DNA of 64,000 nucleotides from contig OV884015.1 of assembly GCA_930367205.1 (NCBI GenBank), forward strand, positions 77,639,341 to 77,703,340, given 5' to 3'. This DNA comes from Acanthosoma haemorrhoidale. Taxonomy: Eukaryota; Arthropoda; Insecta; Hemiptera; Acanthosomatidae. Every line of letters begins with the position of its first letter. The first letter of the stretch is position 1. Below are positions 1 to 15,100 of this stretch, piece after piece. The translations under genes and the position numbers were made by a program. A model generated the notes under the pieces. That model was not told the DNA's origin. It saw nothing but the letters and a program-made list of their open reading frames with translations, and did not search any database.

Positions 1-149
1 ACGTTCACTCTGCCAGGCCTGGGGTCAAAGGCAGGAATCAATGCAGAAAACTGCCCTTTCAGAACAAATTCATCGTCCCAAGAACGGCGTTTTGTTCCCC
101 CACTTGTCGGCCCACCACCAGTATTCCTACTTTCATAGCTATCATCTTC
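1..149 (-). CDS. HECTD1: HECTD1 exon 37 (cut by window edge)
   Basis: Begins after CTCTAG and encodes [49 protein letters not shown]. The WDDEFVLK and [13 protein letters not shown] blocks lie just before the region leading to the HECT domain. The exon or its continuation runs off the left edge. Confidence 0.96.
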
Positions 150-3100
150 CTAGAGAAATAAAACAGAAAAAAAAAATATCAATAAATACATGATATAGTA
201 ATAAAAATTTATATTCACATTATTATTTTTTACCTTTAACATTAAAAATAACATGACTTTGGAAATATAGTTTTTTCAATTCAATAACAGTAAGTATGAA
301 AGCTATTTTATTATAACCTCATTCTACATCATTAATAGCTAGGAACAACTTTAAAGTTATTTAACACTGATTTACTTAAAATCCAACTAAAGACTATCAA
401 CTTCTAAATACTTATCTTGATTAAAAAGTCCACAAATAAGTTATACTAACAAGGTTTTCTGCATAAGTATTTATATGAAACACATAATGCCAGGTAACAG
501 TAAAATCTATAGAAGTTCAATCTCATGATAATGATTCCAGTACTGGTTCATAATACTAATAGAATTATAAGAAACCATCTACTAATCATAGACTTTTTTT
601 TTGCTTTATCCAGGAGGCCACATTTCCACCTCAGAAAAATTTTAAATGCTAATGAAAAACTTTAAAACAGTCACAGAATGCTTACTATTTTGGCAGTTTC
701 TCTTTGGGAACAGTCATCACAAAGATAAAATTCAATTGTATGTTGAATTTACTACTTATCAAGACTAATTAATGGGTTGTTACTATCAAGGAGCAAAAGA
801 AGACTAAGCAATAGACATAACAATTGTCTGAGCAAAAGCATAAAGGTTTCTCGTAAATAGTGAAACCTTAGAAATGTGCAACTTCAACATTAGGGTTTTT
901 TTCACAAATTTAAGTATACGTCCAATTATTACTGTAGTAACTTTCGATATTCTTTCATTATTAGATTACTTAAAATCCATATAATCAGCATATGAAGGTT
1001 GTTTACTAATAGAATTATATTCTGAATTGAATGATTCATATTTAATTATAACTTATATTTTAAACACCGGTGTAACATTTCAAATCATATTCGTGAGATT
1101 GGTAAACAGCATGCAATTATGTAATGTCAGTGAAAAAGTCTTTTATGTACAGTGCAAGTTATAAGTTATCTTTTTCAATCGAAACACATTAAAGCAACAT
1201 AAAAAATTTGAAGTTCAATTTGGATAAAAATTATTCATGCATATTATTTATAATTTTCAGGCAATTGAGTGAAGTAATAATCATTTCTAAGGGTGAATTC
1301 CGTGGAGGTTTATAAAATAACATAAACAAAGAAAAATAATAACAAATAATCATAACTTAGGATTTCAAAAATAAATCAACAGTATTTGACATTTTCAAAA
1401 AAAAAATTAAATTTAAAAATAATACATGAACAACACACATGCTTACTGCCTTCATAATTATATTCATTATCATCACCTGAACTTGCTCCACGTGACTTTT
1501 GTCTTCTGTACCCTAAATACAATACAATAATTTCTTGAATTATAATGTGTATTGCTATCAACTTTCTATTGATATAAATACACCAATTAATTAGCACTTA
1601 TGTTCATAAAGAAGTCGTGAGACAAAATAATTCAAATGAAAGCTTATTGATGGGTGGTTTCAATGCATTACTAAAACAATACATGTATGATGTGCATTGA
1701 ACAAGCTAGTAAAAGTAAAGTAGAGTGAATTATAACATAAATAATAACCAATCGTTTGTTATAATCACTAATGGTTGTGAGTGTGTTCTAGAACAATAAA
1801 TAAAAGATTGCCTGTCCACTAACAAATTTTTTATTTGTCACTTCATTTTTTGATAATTAAATTACCGTCAACAGAAGTTACATAGCATGGAGAAATGAAC
1901 AATAGAATTTTGCAATGCCCCCTTTTCCTGGCCTGACCCTTGAAATGACCAATGAAAAGAGCAAAAGTGTGACCAATTTATAATTTATAAGAAACAATAA
2001 CAACTTTTCTGTTGATTTCTCTTTAGTTCTGTCATAAAGACTCTTGAGCTTAAGGCATTTCTTTTCTATCATTTTTTATTTTCATGTGTTAATGATTTTT
2101 TCTTAAAGATGTTATTATAATATATTTTTGTTTTTAATATTTTGGCAGTAAGGAAATACTGTAAAATAAATAAATTACTGGGCAGACAAACTTTTAATTG
2201 CTGATCTAATTATCTCTAATGATTACAATTACTTCTACAGAGACAATATCACTGACAATCATTGGATACTTCACCAAACTGGTATAACTTTCAATAGCCT
2301 TCACTTCTTGTAGTGCAACGCTCATGTTTCTGTCTGTTTTGAATGTTACCTGATAGGAATATAAGAGAGGATTAATGGATTGAAAAGGATGAAAGGAAGA
2401 AATGACCAAGAGGTAACGAGTTACTAAACTATTTATAAAGAAAATGAAAAAGAGCTATTGTTCAAAATGATTTTTTAATTAACTCAGTAAATAAAAAAAA
2501 TATATTTCACCAACAGAGTTGAGTTATTTTCTTAAATACCGAATAAATTATTATAAAAAAACTACCATTATTTTCAACCCTACCTTTTTTTTTTTAAGTT
2601 AATTGGTTAATTTAAGTTTAAGCTACCTCGGTTATCAGTTAAAATCACTTTTTTGAAAGAAAAACAAAAACTGCTAAAATATTTACAAAATAAAAAAAGA
2701 AAGTAAGCCTAATGAATTAGACCCGAACCAGTGGAATCTGAAGGTCAAGATTCCCATGGTAGCTTTTCTTTTGTAGACACTGAACAATGCCAAATTTGAA
2801 AAAAAAGTAGGAATTGAGGAGGGCAATAAATAAGGTGGAAGAAGTAAATTGTCAGGTTTATGAAAATATTTTTGGGCAAAGTACTGAAATATAGTTAAGC
2901 CATTGTTGGTACAAATCCTTCGTGGAACACAAATAAGTATATATGTATATACCCATACGCACACATACTTGTCTGCCTCTAATAATTGATGTCTAAAGTC
3001 AAATATAGATATAATTGAAATTAGTAAAAAATAATAATAAAGCAGAAGTGAAATGATTGAACAAACCCCTTTTGTTGTAGAAATTAAGAAAGGTTATTGT

Positions 3101-6100
3101 TTCGCAGAAAAAATATGAAAATTAATAGTGAACTATCACATGCAAGAGGTGATTTTAAAAAATTTAAAAGTACAATAAATGAGAGATAAGTTCAAAGACA
3201 ACGAGGAGAAAATATAAGCAGAAATTAATGTAATAATTTCAGAGAGCAAGGTAAATTTCTTTTAAATATACCTTTAGTCTTACTTTTTCTATTCTGTTTT
3301 ATGTCAAATGTATTCTATTAAATTGTAAGGCATAATGTTTGTTCGATTAGAATTTCTGCATAATTTGAATAATTGTAGATATGTTTGAATTGATTTATTT
3401 ATAACACTATTACTTTGTTTAGTTTTTCTCTTTGAGATGTAATATTTATTTTATGTTAGCCAGAAGTGAATCTTATTTGTGCCATATAGTTGTTCATATG
3501 GAACACAATACCAGTATAAATATTTGTTTCTATTGCAATTTATATTTTTCCTTTCTTGCTCATTTGACATGTTTAAAGCTATTGCCTTTGTCAAAACATA
3601 ACTTTTAACTAATAATGGATTGGTTAAGTTTCAAGTCTTGGTAGAATGAGTAGCAAAAATACTTCAAAGTGTCTTAATCAATTATTTTTTGACTAGGTAT
3701 AAATTCATTGATTAAGTAGCTCTTGTTATAAAAGTAGTAAATACGACATTCCTGCAAAATTTGTCTATATTGATGTTATGTTATGATATTGATTAAGGAT
3801 AGTAAAATACCTGAATCAGAAGTCTTGTATTATCTGTTGATGTCAATACTGTTTTTTTGTAATTTTTTTAAATACCTTGGCAAAATAGTCCAAAATTTAG
3901 CATACAATCAAAATTGATGTACATTATCTAAATAATGTTACATCCATCCATAAGATGATAGTATGTTATGTTTTCTTGATTTTGAATGATCAATCAAAAT
4001 ACACTGATTGATTCTAAATAAAATAAAACTTTATAATTGTAACAGTCACATATTGTTCCTAAATTTTTAATCAAAAATATATGTGTCAACAGTTGTATGT
4101 TTTGTTTAATTTTAAATTAAATGTAATAGTGATGGTGATGGTTATGTATTATCTTACTGCAATTTGTATTGAACTGGCAACATACAAAACAAAAAAAATA
4201 CATTTAATATGTTGCTATCAACTCACCATGACTTCTCCTGTATATTCATCATCATCCTCGTTCTCTTCTTCATCATTCTCCTCATCATCTCCCATTTCAT
4301 CGTCCTCCAATTCTGCAAGGAGTGTTGGTGCCCTGCAGCTCTCTAGGAAGTCCTGCAGGCACCACTGTGATGTGAAAAAGTATATGAAGGAACAAACAAA
4401 CATTTGATATAATTTTTTCAAAAGCAAGTAACATTTGAAGACCCTTTTTTTTCTATCCCTTGAAGTTGAAGACCTCATCAACAAACTGCAACGATTATAC
4501 AATCAAAATTTTTCACTTGGGTGTTTGATAATGTAAAATTGTTAAAACCTAAATATAACTGATTCAGATACAGCTAATTTGTATGCCTGATTTAAATTAC
4601 GCTAAACTAGATAAGTAAATGCCCTGCATGAAATTGAAACATTAAAATCATCTATTTTATTTAAGAGTGTATAATTACCTTAAATTATATTAACTATGTT
4701 TTGAATTCACAAAAAAATTTAATATAATTGCGATTCTTGAAAATTAGTTTTAATTTACCAAGTTGTTTGCAAGAATAAAATCAGTAAAGAATATACAAAA
4801 TTAGGAACATTATTTAAATAGCAGTCATGACAACTCAGAAATATCAAGAGCTCGCTTGAGCTCTTTTTCAACTCTGGTACCAGCTCACTTTTATTTGTAT
4901 GTTGATTCTGTTTTTGTTTAGAATCTTGATGATGCTCAACCTACCTGCCTCTATAGTACCGAGAAAAATAATACCCTTGGCTTAGCATTAAGATTGAATA
5001 ATGTTTTAATTCTACAGCAAGGTGCTGTTAATGAAGAACAGATTATTACATTATGAATAAGGCCCCAATTATGTATACTCAAATGAATACAATGCTGATC
5101 AAATGTATAATTCTACTCTTTAGTTAGATAAGTATAGTTTAAGCTCAAGTTAGTATGTTGCATACAAGTTTCTGCTCAATATCTAGTAAAAAACATCTTA
5201 GAAACTGATTTCAGCAGAACGATTCTCATAGAAGTGTTTTTTATAATGTTGCAGTTCAAAATAAACCTAATGGATGACTCAACTACAAATGGATAACACT
5301 TCAGTTTTTCAGACAGGCTTACTCATCAACACTGCACTTGGTACCCAATGAATTCTATTATGAACTTAAGTGTCTTGTAAGTCCTTCAGACATCATTAAA
5401 AGCTTCCAGAAAAGTAGAGATAAGTTTCCAAGTATAATCCTAATGCTTAATTCATACTAAATAAATAAGAAGAAAGAAATGCTATTTACCTCAAGGCTAA
5501 CCTGCTCACTGTCACTTGATGTTGAAGTGAGGCTCATGGTGAGTGCTTGGCACTGAGGACCTGAGGCATGGCTACCTCCACCTCCACCCGTTGTGAGAGA
5601 AGGATAGCTTTGTGCTGTGCTCAGGAGTCCCCCTATACAAAAATCATTAATACAATCATGCAATAAATCACTGCTTGTAATAAGACAGAGCCCTACATCC
5701 TCATATCGCTAACTTAAGAGAATCAACTGATTGAACTTGAGGTTGATTTTTAAGGTCAAGGATTATGGATTGTCATGGCAATAAAAAATAAATCTGTATG
5801 AAAAGGTGGTGTGCATTTGTGCAAGTGTATGCAAGGTTAATGTATGTCTGTTATTTTTTCAGAGAAAAATAATTTAATTTTGAATATACATTTAATGAGA
5901 TAGACAGGACAAGAAGAATACTTGACCTATGATTTTACTACTAATAAAAATTAGCTTATATCAATGGATTAAGTAAATAGCAGTGGTTGTACAAAAGTTG
6001 TAAAACTTTGCCTTGGTATGGTAAAATTAATATATTTTCTGTGGCACACACAAGCGACAAACGCTTTTGATCTTGATTTTTTTTTTTTTTTATAGTTCAT

Positions 6101-9100
6101 TGCTGGTTGTGGGTCAAGATATTAAGAAAACAATGTGAAATTTTGTCTTTCCACAAGTTTTTATTTTATTTTATTAGCAATTTTGCAGTACACGCACTGC
6201 TTGATAATGGCAGTGTGGTTTCCGAAAGCACCAGTGAAATAAAAATAAAAAACTTGTGGGAAGACAAAATTTTATGTTATTTTCTAAATAACTGATTTTT
6301 ATTTCATCCACTTGAATTGTTATAATTTATTCAAAAAACATAGATTATAATAATAATAAACTAAAGCACCAAGCTTATTATGATGTATAGGACATACTTT
6401 CCAACACAAAAACCCTCAATGGGCTCGGGCATTGGAAGATGGTACGCACCTTTACAAGGTTTCAACATTCACTAAATATATGCGGAAAGAAGAGTTGAGT
6501 TACTTCCCATAAATAAATTTTTGTATGCTTCATGTAGAAGTAAATTATTTTTGTATTTTTGAAAAATATATAATTTAGGGGAATTCCACAGAAACCTTAT
6601 AAATGTAAAATACAATGCTTGTTTTATACAGTTATAATCTGTCATTAGTTTTGTGATCGTTATGAATCATTAATGATTCAGTTAATATATGTATCAACAC
6701 AAATAATCTTGAGGTCTTGAATTACTACTTCCTCCATTAATTTCACATGGGTAAAAAGTTTTCAGTAAATCAATTTTCAATGATGTATTATGTATTTATA
6801 ACATGTATAGTATGGCTGATCTCGGCAACTGAGCAACTTATTTTAAATAGTGCTACCGTCAGAAACAAAAATCCCCCCAGGAATCGCAAAATTAAACAGG
6901 ATTTAAATAAAACAGGTCACTAGAAGATGTCCTTATTCATTATATAACATCACTGATGAATAATGCATCATAAAGCTTTGATTTAAAAAAAAAAAAAAAA
7001 AAAAACAGAAAAAATGTTTTCTTGACAAATGAATCCATTAAGGAAGTACTGCTCCAACCATTATGATTCATCTAATACAGTGAAGGGGACACTTTTGAAG
7101 GTTGAATCTGATTTTAGAAATTTGCCAAGGTCTTGGAACAAAAAAGCTAATTTTAATTATATCAAGACAACAAAAAGAAGACACGACCAGTTGCTCAAAC
7201 ACTAAGGATGATATAAGCAAAGGGTGCCAGTCAATAAGTTATTTTTCTGATGAGGGAGGCAAAAATCAAAGTGAGATCTTGTGGCTTGTAAATATGAAAA
7301 ATTCAGTACTACCAAGTGTGGATAAAATAAGCTTAGAATCAATTATAATTCACAAAATATTGGTGTAACACCAGATATAAAAGAGTGTAAGCAGAGTAAT
7401 GACTGATAAATGTGAACAATACTATAAACTAATAAAAAAAAATTTGAATAAATGAACAATAAATCTTAAATTTAAATGAAAACCAGTAGGTTTAAAGTTA
7501 TGTTACAACTTGATTAATGAGTCCAGTCTTTAATGAGAAACATGCTTTGCAACATGCTCCATGCTTCAATAAGCAACCCCAAACCTCAAAACAGTAAGAT
7601 GAAGAAAAAAAAACACCAAACGTTAGGTGTGTTTAGGCTAGAGTTCCTTTGAAAATTATTTGCTTAGCAACTAGTTCCATTACCTTAAGCGAAATGAAAC
7701 AACCTCGAGGATAAGGCCACTGCGTAATAACTCACTAAATATTGAGTGATATAATAATTTAACGGTGTGAAACTAAGGTAATTCAAACTTCAACTAGAAT
7801 CTACTAAATATCGAAATCAACTGAAATAAAAACAAAATGCAATTAAGATACAAAATATATTATTAAAAGTATTGCCACAGTAACCTAATAATATTCATAA
7901 CTGAAATTCAAGAATAAAACGTTAACATTTTAGAGTTTAAAACTATACCATAATATTAATAATAGACGACCTCTGCTAAATTTAATAATTTTCTTCAAGT
8001 TTAGTTTTTTACAAATAAATTTTATTATAGCAACAGTTTTTCACTTACAACACTGCAATTATGAAACATTTAAAAAATAAGTTAAACATTAAAAAAATTC
8101 AATTAACAATACCTGGAAAGTTTGAGGATAGAGCTAGCCTTACTAAACTGGTAACAGAACTCTGACCCCTGGGGAAAAGGGTTGCCACAGGGTTGGAGTT
8201 GGAGTTTGAATTAACGGCGTTGTTAGCTGCTGAATTGCTCGAGTTGCCACGGCGACGGGCCATAGCAGCGAATGTCTCCAACAGACCAGTTCCAGTACCT
8301 ACCAATCAAACATGTACTCATATATAATATCAGCAATTGGATGAACAGTTCAGTTTCAAGAAGGGGATAAATTGAAACAAAAATTAAAAACAAAAAATTA
8401 GTCCACTGAGATGAATCAAACTATGAAGCATTTCATTGACTTAATGATGAGGCTTAATACATTTTTACTAAAGCTGTTATTACTTTAAAGATCATCATTG
8501 CTTAAATTCCAACCTCCATGACTCTATTAAACAGGGGTAGGGAAAATCTTGTGAACATTATTTTGGCTGTTTTAATGACATTTTGTAATTATCTTACCAA
8601 CAAATGTTACCATATTCTTCATCAGGATATCAATGGCTTTAATTTCATACCCTAATAAATGGGATTGGAAAGTAATTTTATTATTAATTAATTGAATAAT
8701 TAATAACTCTTGATAATATTTTATTTTTCTTGACCTGTCATCAAATTACCCGGAGACTTAAAATCACCAGATCAGACATACATACCCAGAAGTGAAAGCA
8801 TATAGGGGTCCTGGTTTTGAAAAAAACTGACAAAGCCTTAAAAACTTAATAAAGAACCAGTTTTAACTACATTGAAACCAAATATACTTGTTTTTTAGAG
8901 TAAACTTCACTTAAATTTTGGGTAGTTTTTAAATAAGTTTAACTTTTATTCCACAATTGAGAATTTTCGGACAATAATATTATATGCAATCTATGAGATC
9001 TGTTAAATTACAAGACTCAAGTATAATCGGCGTGAAAAAATATTATTTCAAAAAAAAGAGTTGAAGTATTTATTATTTATGATCATAATATTATTAAATT

Positions 9101-12100
9101 TTTCTTTTAGTTATTAATAATTATAAATAATAGTGGGACCTATACCACAATAAAAATTGCTTGTTTACTAAATTTAAATTTCTTCTGTAATGTAACAAGC
9201 TGCTGCTGCAAGCTAACCATAATGAAGCAGTTAACAATGTACTAAATCGCACAGCTTAGGTCCTGATCGCCCTTGTTTTCTTCGAGGAATCTCTCGGAGC
9301 AGTGCTCAAATATATTCATGTAAGTTAGTAGTCTCACAGGTGGCTATAAAAATGGTTCATGGTTTTAAAGTGTTATTACATTTCTAATGGTTTCGTTACT
9401 TATGAAATTAGAGCAAATAATGAAATAAAATATTAAATATTGTTTATAAATTTATCCCTTTAAAAAAAATAAATACAACTTATGCCTCCATTTTCTAATT
9501 ATTAACAACTAATATAAATTTTATCATCTCTGCTTTGTGTTTACCTTGTTCCAAAGGTGCTGTATTCGCTGCACAGGTAAGATTAGGAACTGATATACTC
9601 ATTGGGTTAGCACCTCTACTATCTTTTTCTTTGCTGTCACTTTTTTCTTTTTTGCAAGACACTATAATTATAAATAATAACTAACTTTTCCAATGTAAAT
9701 ATAAACAAACATAAAAACATTCATTAGGTGTAAAAAAAAAAAAAAAGTGGGAATAAGCCTGAAGTGGAAATGGCAGTGACGATTAAAATGGAAAAGGTTA
9801 AACAGAAAATGAAGGAGAGACAAAATGAATAAATGAACTCAATAAAAGATCCAGAACCAAAAAGAAAATCTTTTAATACAAAACTGAGATAAAATTAATT
9901 TGCCTAGACTTACTTTCACTAATAGGCTGTTTAATTTTGTATCTCAGGGATTTTTCATCCTTTGGCTCAGATAAGTCACTACCACTTGACACATTAATTT
10001 TTACAGAATGCTGAAGGGTGCTTGATACAAGGCCTAAAATAAACAGAGCATTAACACAAAAATCAGGAACAATTTTTAAAATAATTCCTATGATCATCCG
10101 GAGGAAAGTCGACGAGCCGTTAAAATAATTTCACTAATAATTGTTATAATTTAAGACGTACTTGTTTCTTAATTACAATGAAAACACAACCGTGCATAAA
10201 ACTTATTTAAAAAATAGTTATAAGACAAGTTATGAAACATAATCTATGATTAGATGATATAATTAGCCAAGTTAAGTCAACAACACCGCAAGATACTAGT
10301 TATTCATTGCTCCTTCAATGCAATCTGGTATGGTGAGCATGCTGTTCAAAATGGATGATATTATTTCAAACTATGCTAACCTACTGGCTTCCACCTGGGA
10401 TTTCAGAATAGTTTTCTCATTTTTAATAACTGTCCCATTCCTGACTTTATGTCTGTATACATACCTGGGGTAGAAGTCCCAACGAGAAGTGATGAAGGAA
10501 GCAGATCACCTGAAAAAAAGCTGTTGGCGCTATTCCTGTAATAGTCTGTACCCTTTTCACCGATGTCCTCACAGCAGCTACTCAACTGAAAAACAAAAAT
10601 ATTTATATTAATGTTTTTCAGTTTAAAATAAGAAATAATAATAATAATAATAAACAATAAAAAAATCCATAAAATTCAAATTTTAGTCTTTCATTATTTT
10701 AAATATACTCCTTTCCTTCAAAATATGTAATGTTATATTGCTTGTAGGTAAAGTTTTACCCATGTTCAATCTTTTTTTATTTTACCAGAAGGTAAAATAC
10801 TAGGTAAATAACTTTCAAAATGTTTTTCATTTAAATCAAGAAATTAGTAGATTGAACAGATTTTTTTTTTTAAATAACCACATCCAGGCTGCCAGCAATC
10901 ATTGTCTGATCTTAGATGTAAATGTATCTTTTTGGGCTGAATTTACAGTTAAATAGTCATATTTTTATGTATAACTTATGATATCAATTTTTATTTTCAG
11001 AGTAAATATATATCGTCAGCATAGTAGAGCACAAAAATTACAGTTGATTCTCCCCATTACATGGGAGAGGAATTTATTTGTGTTTCTCATACCCTGAAAC
11101 ATTCTATAATTATTGCTCAAAAAGAGAAAATAATAACAAGCTCGAGCTATTTCTGATTTCATTCAGACAACCTTACGATTTAGACCAGGGGTTTAATATT
11201 TTTTTTTTTCAAGAGCCAAATAATTAATATTTTAGTATCTGCAGGCCAAGGTAATTATTGTAGGTAGACCATCTCGAATAAACAACAAACAAACAATTAG
11301 TTTTTTATGAACTTTCTAAACAAAATATATTCTGATAAAAAATAATAATAGATCATAATTATTTGATATACATCTCTACTAACGAGATAAACGGCGATGG
11401 TTTTTTTCAGGAATATATCTCACCAAACTGGGATTCAAAGTATGTACCGCTTATCATCAGAATTGATGACAAATGTTCATCTTTTAGTTAATGCTGAACA
11501 TTTTAAAATTTTAGATAATTTATTATTGAAAATGTCTTAGCACTAATGTACGTACTGGCAAATACAGATATGAATCCACCAGCATGTAATTTTAATTGAT
11601 TATTTTAAAGACATTTTTACAATTCTCTTTTCTCACTTTGACAGTGACATGCTCTGTGTGTATCATAATCATTACAATGAGGACAATACAGAGAGAACTG
11701 TTACAAATTCACTTGGTAATGTAAATCACGCCTACTTGTAATTGTAACTGGAAATGCGTGGAGTAACAGCTAAGGCCATAGAGAGTATGCAACTGAGAAG
11801 CTACAAAATGTGGTCTTTCGTAAAATTCCACAATTTGGCAGTCAACCGTTATAGCACATGCCTCCATATTTCAAAGAATTTAAAATTGTGTAATCCATTT
11901 ATAGCTTATCATACAAAAAATGTGGGCTATTGTTAATAGACCCCTAATCTAAATTATCTTGTATCATCCCTCAACCAAGTGATGACCATCTGATCTTAAT
12001 AAATTAATTTATTTATTTATATTAATTAATTAACTATTTAATTAATAGAACAAAAATTTCAGGAATTTTCAACAGTTTAATTAGTTATGTGGCTTTTTTG

Positions 12101-15100
12101 GTCATTAAATATGACAAATATATCTTTGAAAATGTGTTTTTGTCCCCATTTTCCCATAAATGATAAGAAGATCTCATCATGACATTGAAGTGTTAAATTT
12201 TGTTATTCATAGGAGAGCAAAATATATGAATTTGTAGCATACTTTGTTTATCTTAGTTGACTGAAAGAATGGTTTTCCCATGGATGATGGAACGGTCGTA
12301 TTGTTTTGATGTATGTTAACCTTTCCAGTACAATTATCCAAGCTGCTCCTTTTTCCCATGTTGTTAGAAGTATCATGGTCTCGGATTGTAAGATCTAAAA
12401 TAAAAGAAATATTATGTTATCACCATTGTAAATCAGTTCAGCATTAGTTACTTCCATTTTTGTTAAATTTTTAGGAGCTAATTTATGAGTATTCACAACA
12501 AATATATCGAGGCATTGAATTAGGACAGCAGCTGAAACCAGTGAATTAGAACTATATCAACTACATGTAGATAATTAGCCAACACTAAGAAGTTTTGGCT
12601 TCTACCTAAAATTAAAATAGTACACACAGAGATTCCAGCATACCTTGAATTGGAATAGCTTCGACGATTGTTGCTAAGTCTGTTGCCATCATATCATTTG
12701 TAGCTACGATTGCTCCTGCTCTAGCCACAGACATTGAGAGAACACTATCTGTAAGGGCTGCTGCTGCATGCTGTAACACAATGATATTATGTAATTTAAG
12801 CGACTATTATTAATAATAAATATTCTAGTCAGTGATACAAAATGGCACTAACCTTGGCGGCTAAGTCCTTAGCAGCCAAGTTGTCGGCAGAAGTAGCCTG
12901 GTCTGTACTTGCAACGGATACTTTACATTGTTCTGCATTATCGGCTAAACTTGGTGTAGAACTTGACTTACTCAAAACAGATCCCTCATTGAGGCTTGAC
13001 CTAGATTTTCCTATAAACATAAAATTAACCCATACAATTAGTATGTAATTTAATATTATCCAATAGAATAAAATTTACATTATCATTTTTGAGTGACTTA
13101 TATTTAATTACATTAAGAATATTTTATTGTTATTACAATCAGCTTTTTTGATCTTATTTAGTAAGCAATATTATATTTGGCAATATAGCATCTTGGAAAT
13201 AATTGGAATAGGTAGAAAAAATAAACTGGGGTGCCGATGGGGGCAGATTGCCGGAATACAAGAAAGTTATTTGGTATATGGAAGTCAGACTAAAGGGTAG
13301 GGTGGTTGGTAAACCCAAGATTGAAAATAAACAATATTTTAAAGGATTGACAAGAAATAGAAGGAGGATCAGTCTATTGACAGATGTATTGCCATGGATG
13401 GAGTTCGATGGAGAAAGTGTACCAAGGCACTTCATTCAAACGGAGAAGATGAAAAATTGTACACACCTGATGGAGAAGCAGGTTTGTTGGTTGCTTCTGG
13501 ATCAGATGCAAGTCTGAGATCATACTTTCCCTCTGCTCCCATTCTGTAAGAATTCGATCCTCCGTGATCCCAGGTAACATCAATCCAGCCTGTAATGATA
13601 AAAAATTATAAATACATACATACATTCATATCATTTTTGTTTCTTAAATTTCTTCCTTGGGCTGTCTTATGTTTTTTTTTAGGGCTGCTGATTAGTCTTC
13701 CAATATTATAGCAAGCCATCCCAGATGATCGGATAAAAGAAGGCATCAATCCCAGGTCGGTATAAAAACAGAGACATGTACATAGACAATAGAGCTCAGT
13801 AATAAGACACTTCAACAGTGAGTTGGACAGTTCGATTTTTTGCACTGTAAGAAAAACAAAACATATTGGGAACTGGACAAACATTTGTCAATCTCCGACC
13901 GTGATTTGAAGAGAAAGTAACATAGACAAAGCCTCCAGAAAATTTAACTAATGTGTTAGATTAGAGAAAACTGAGCTACCTACAAAACAATAGACAAATT
14001 TACATGAGACCATCAGAGTTTACTTAAGTCTCCTTTCCTACAACAATACAACAAATACGACAGCCCTGGAGAAAAAAGCCAAAGAAAACAATATCATATA
14101 ATTTTATTTTACAGCATTAAACAACTCCATTGACAATTATAAAATATTTTTAACTTCCTCAGATTTGAAAAATGATTAACCCTGTTCTTTTAATTTTATA
14201 AGTATGAATTTGAATACATATTGTGAATTTTATAGATGTTCTGAAACATGTCCTATGGTTATTGATTTCAGAATGAAATCTCATGTTTTTTTAGGACTAA
14301 ACAATGAGCAGCAGAATGCACTTGTGCATAATAAACAAATTTTAGTGTGGGTATCACTCCATCTAGCATACCTAGTATACTAAATATTGTATTCTACAAA
14401 AGGACTATATGTACTCATGAAATGACTAAGAATTCAAAGAAAAGGAACAATATGTATTCCTTTTTCCGGACACTGTATGTGTCTCATAAACAGCTCTAGA
14501 GAACTAGGTAGGACATTTTTGATGCAGAGTAGATCTCTTCCCAGACCAAAAAAGAGTCCTGATATCAGGATCCATAATGAAAGAAAAAATAAATAGAACA
14601 GTAACAAATATTTACTGTAACAGCACTATGAGAATAAACTGAGTGCATAAGCTAATATTATCAGTAGTTAGTCCATGGACTAATTTAAGTAGGGTGACCA
14701 GTTTGACGCTTGCGTGCAGGCCCCTTACGTATAAAGTTAGCCATTAGCGGTCTCTCTTAGTCATATCCCAGCATCGAGACAATTATTAGACCAGAGCTGC
14801 TACTCTTTTTATTAGCAAGTGCAAGTTCTGTAATGTTTGGTTACATCAACAGTACACTTTGAGTGAATCAAAACAAAAAAAATCCTATTGAGCTGGTGGT
14901 AGTTCAGAATCTTGCTTCATATGGTTAGAAATAAATTAAAAAAAATCATTACTGGTTGATGTATATCATACCGACGTATCCCTGGGTAATAGTGCAGAAT
15001 TTATTTTAAAAGCTTATTTAAATTTTCTACAAATTATATCTTCTTAAATGTTCCTTAGATATCGACCATTTAAGTCGAAAACACATGTTAACAACTCATA

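Noticed and set aside
4081..4407. Plus-strand 108-codon open frame with a Ser run
   Set aside because: It is the opposite strand of HECTD1 exon 36; the Ser run is the complement of the conserved acidic tract.
10636..10651. (AAT)n tract as a CRISPR-like or regulatory repeat
   Set aside because: Simple microsatellite; similar tracts occur at 58299 and 60653.
12842..13048. Plus-strand open frame over exon 28
   Set aside because: Shadow of the minus-strand HECTD1 exon, which has splice sites and phase support.
13248..13884. Overlapping open frames on both strands around exon 27
   Set aside because: Apart from exon 27 itself they show no conserved protein and are chance frames in and next to the exon.
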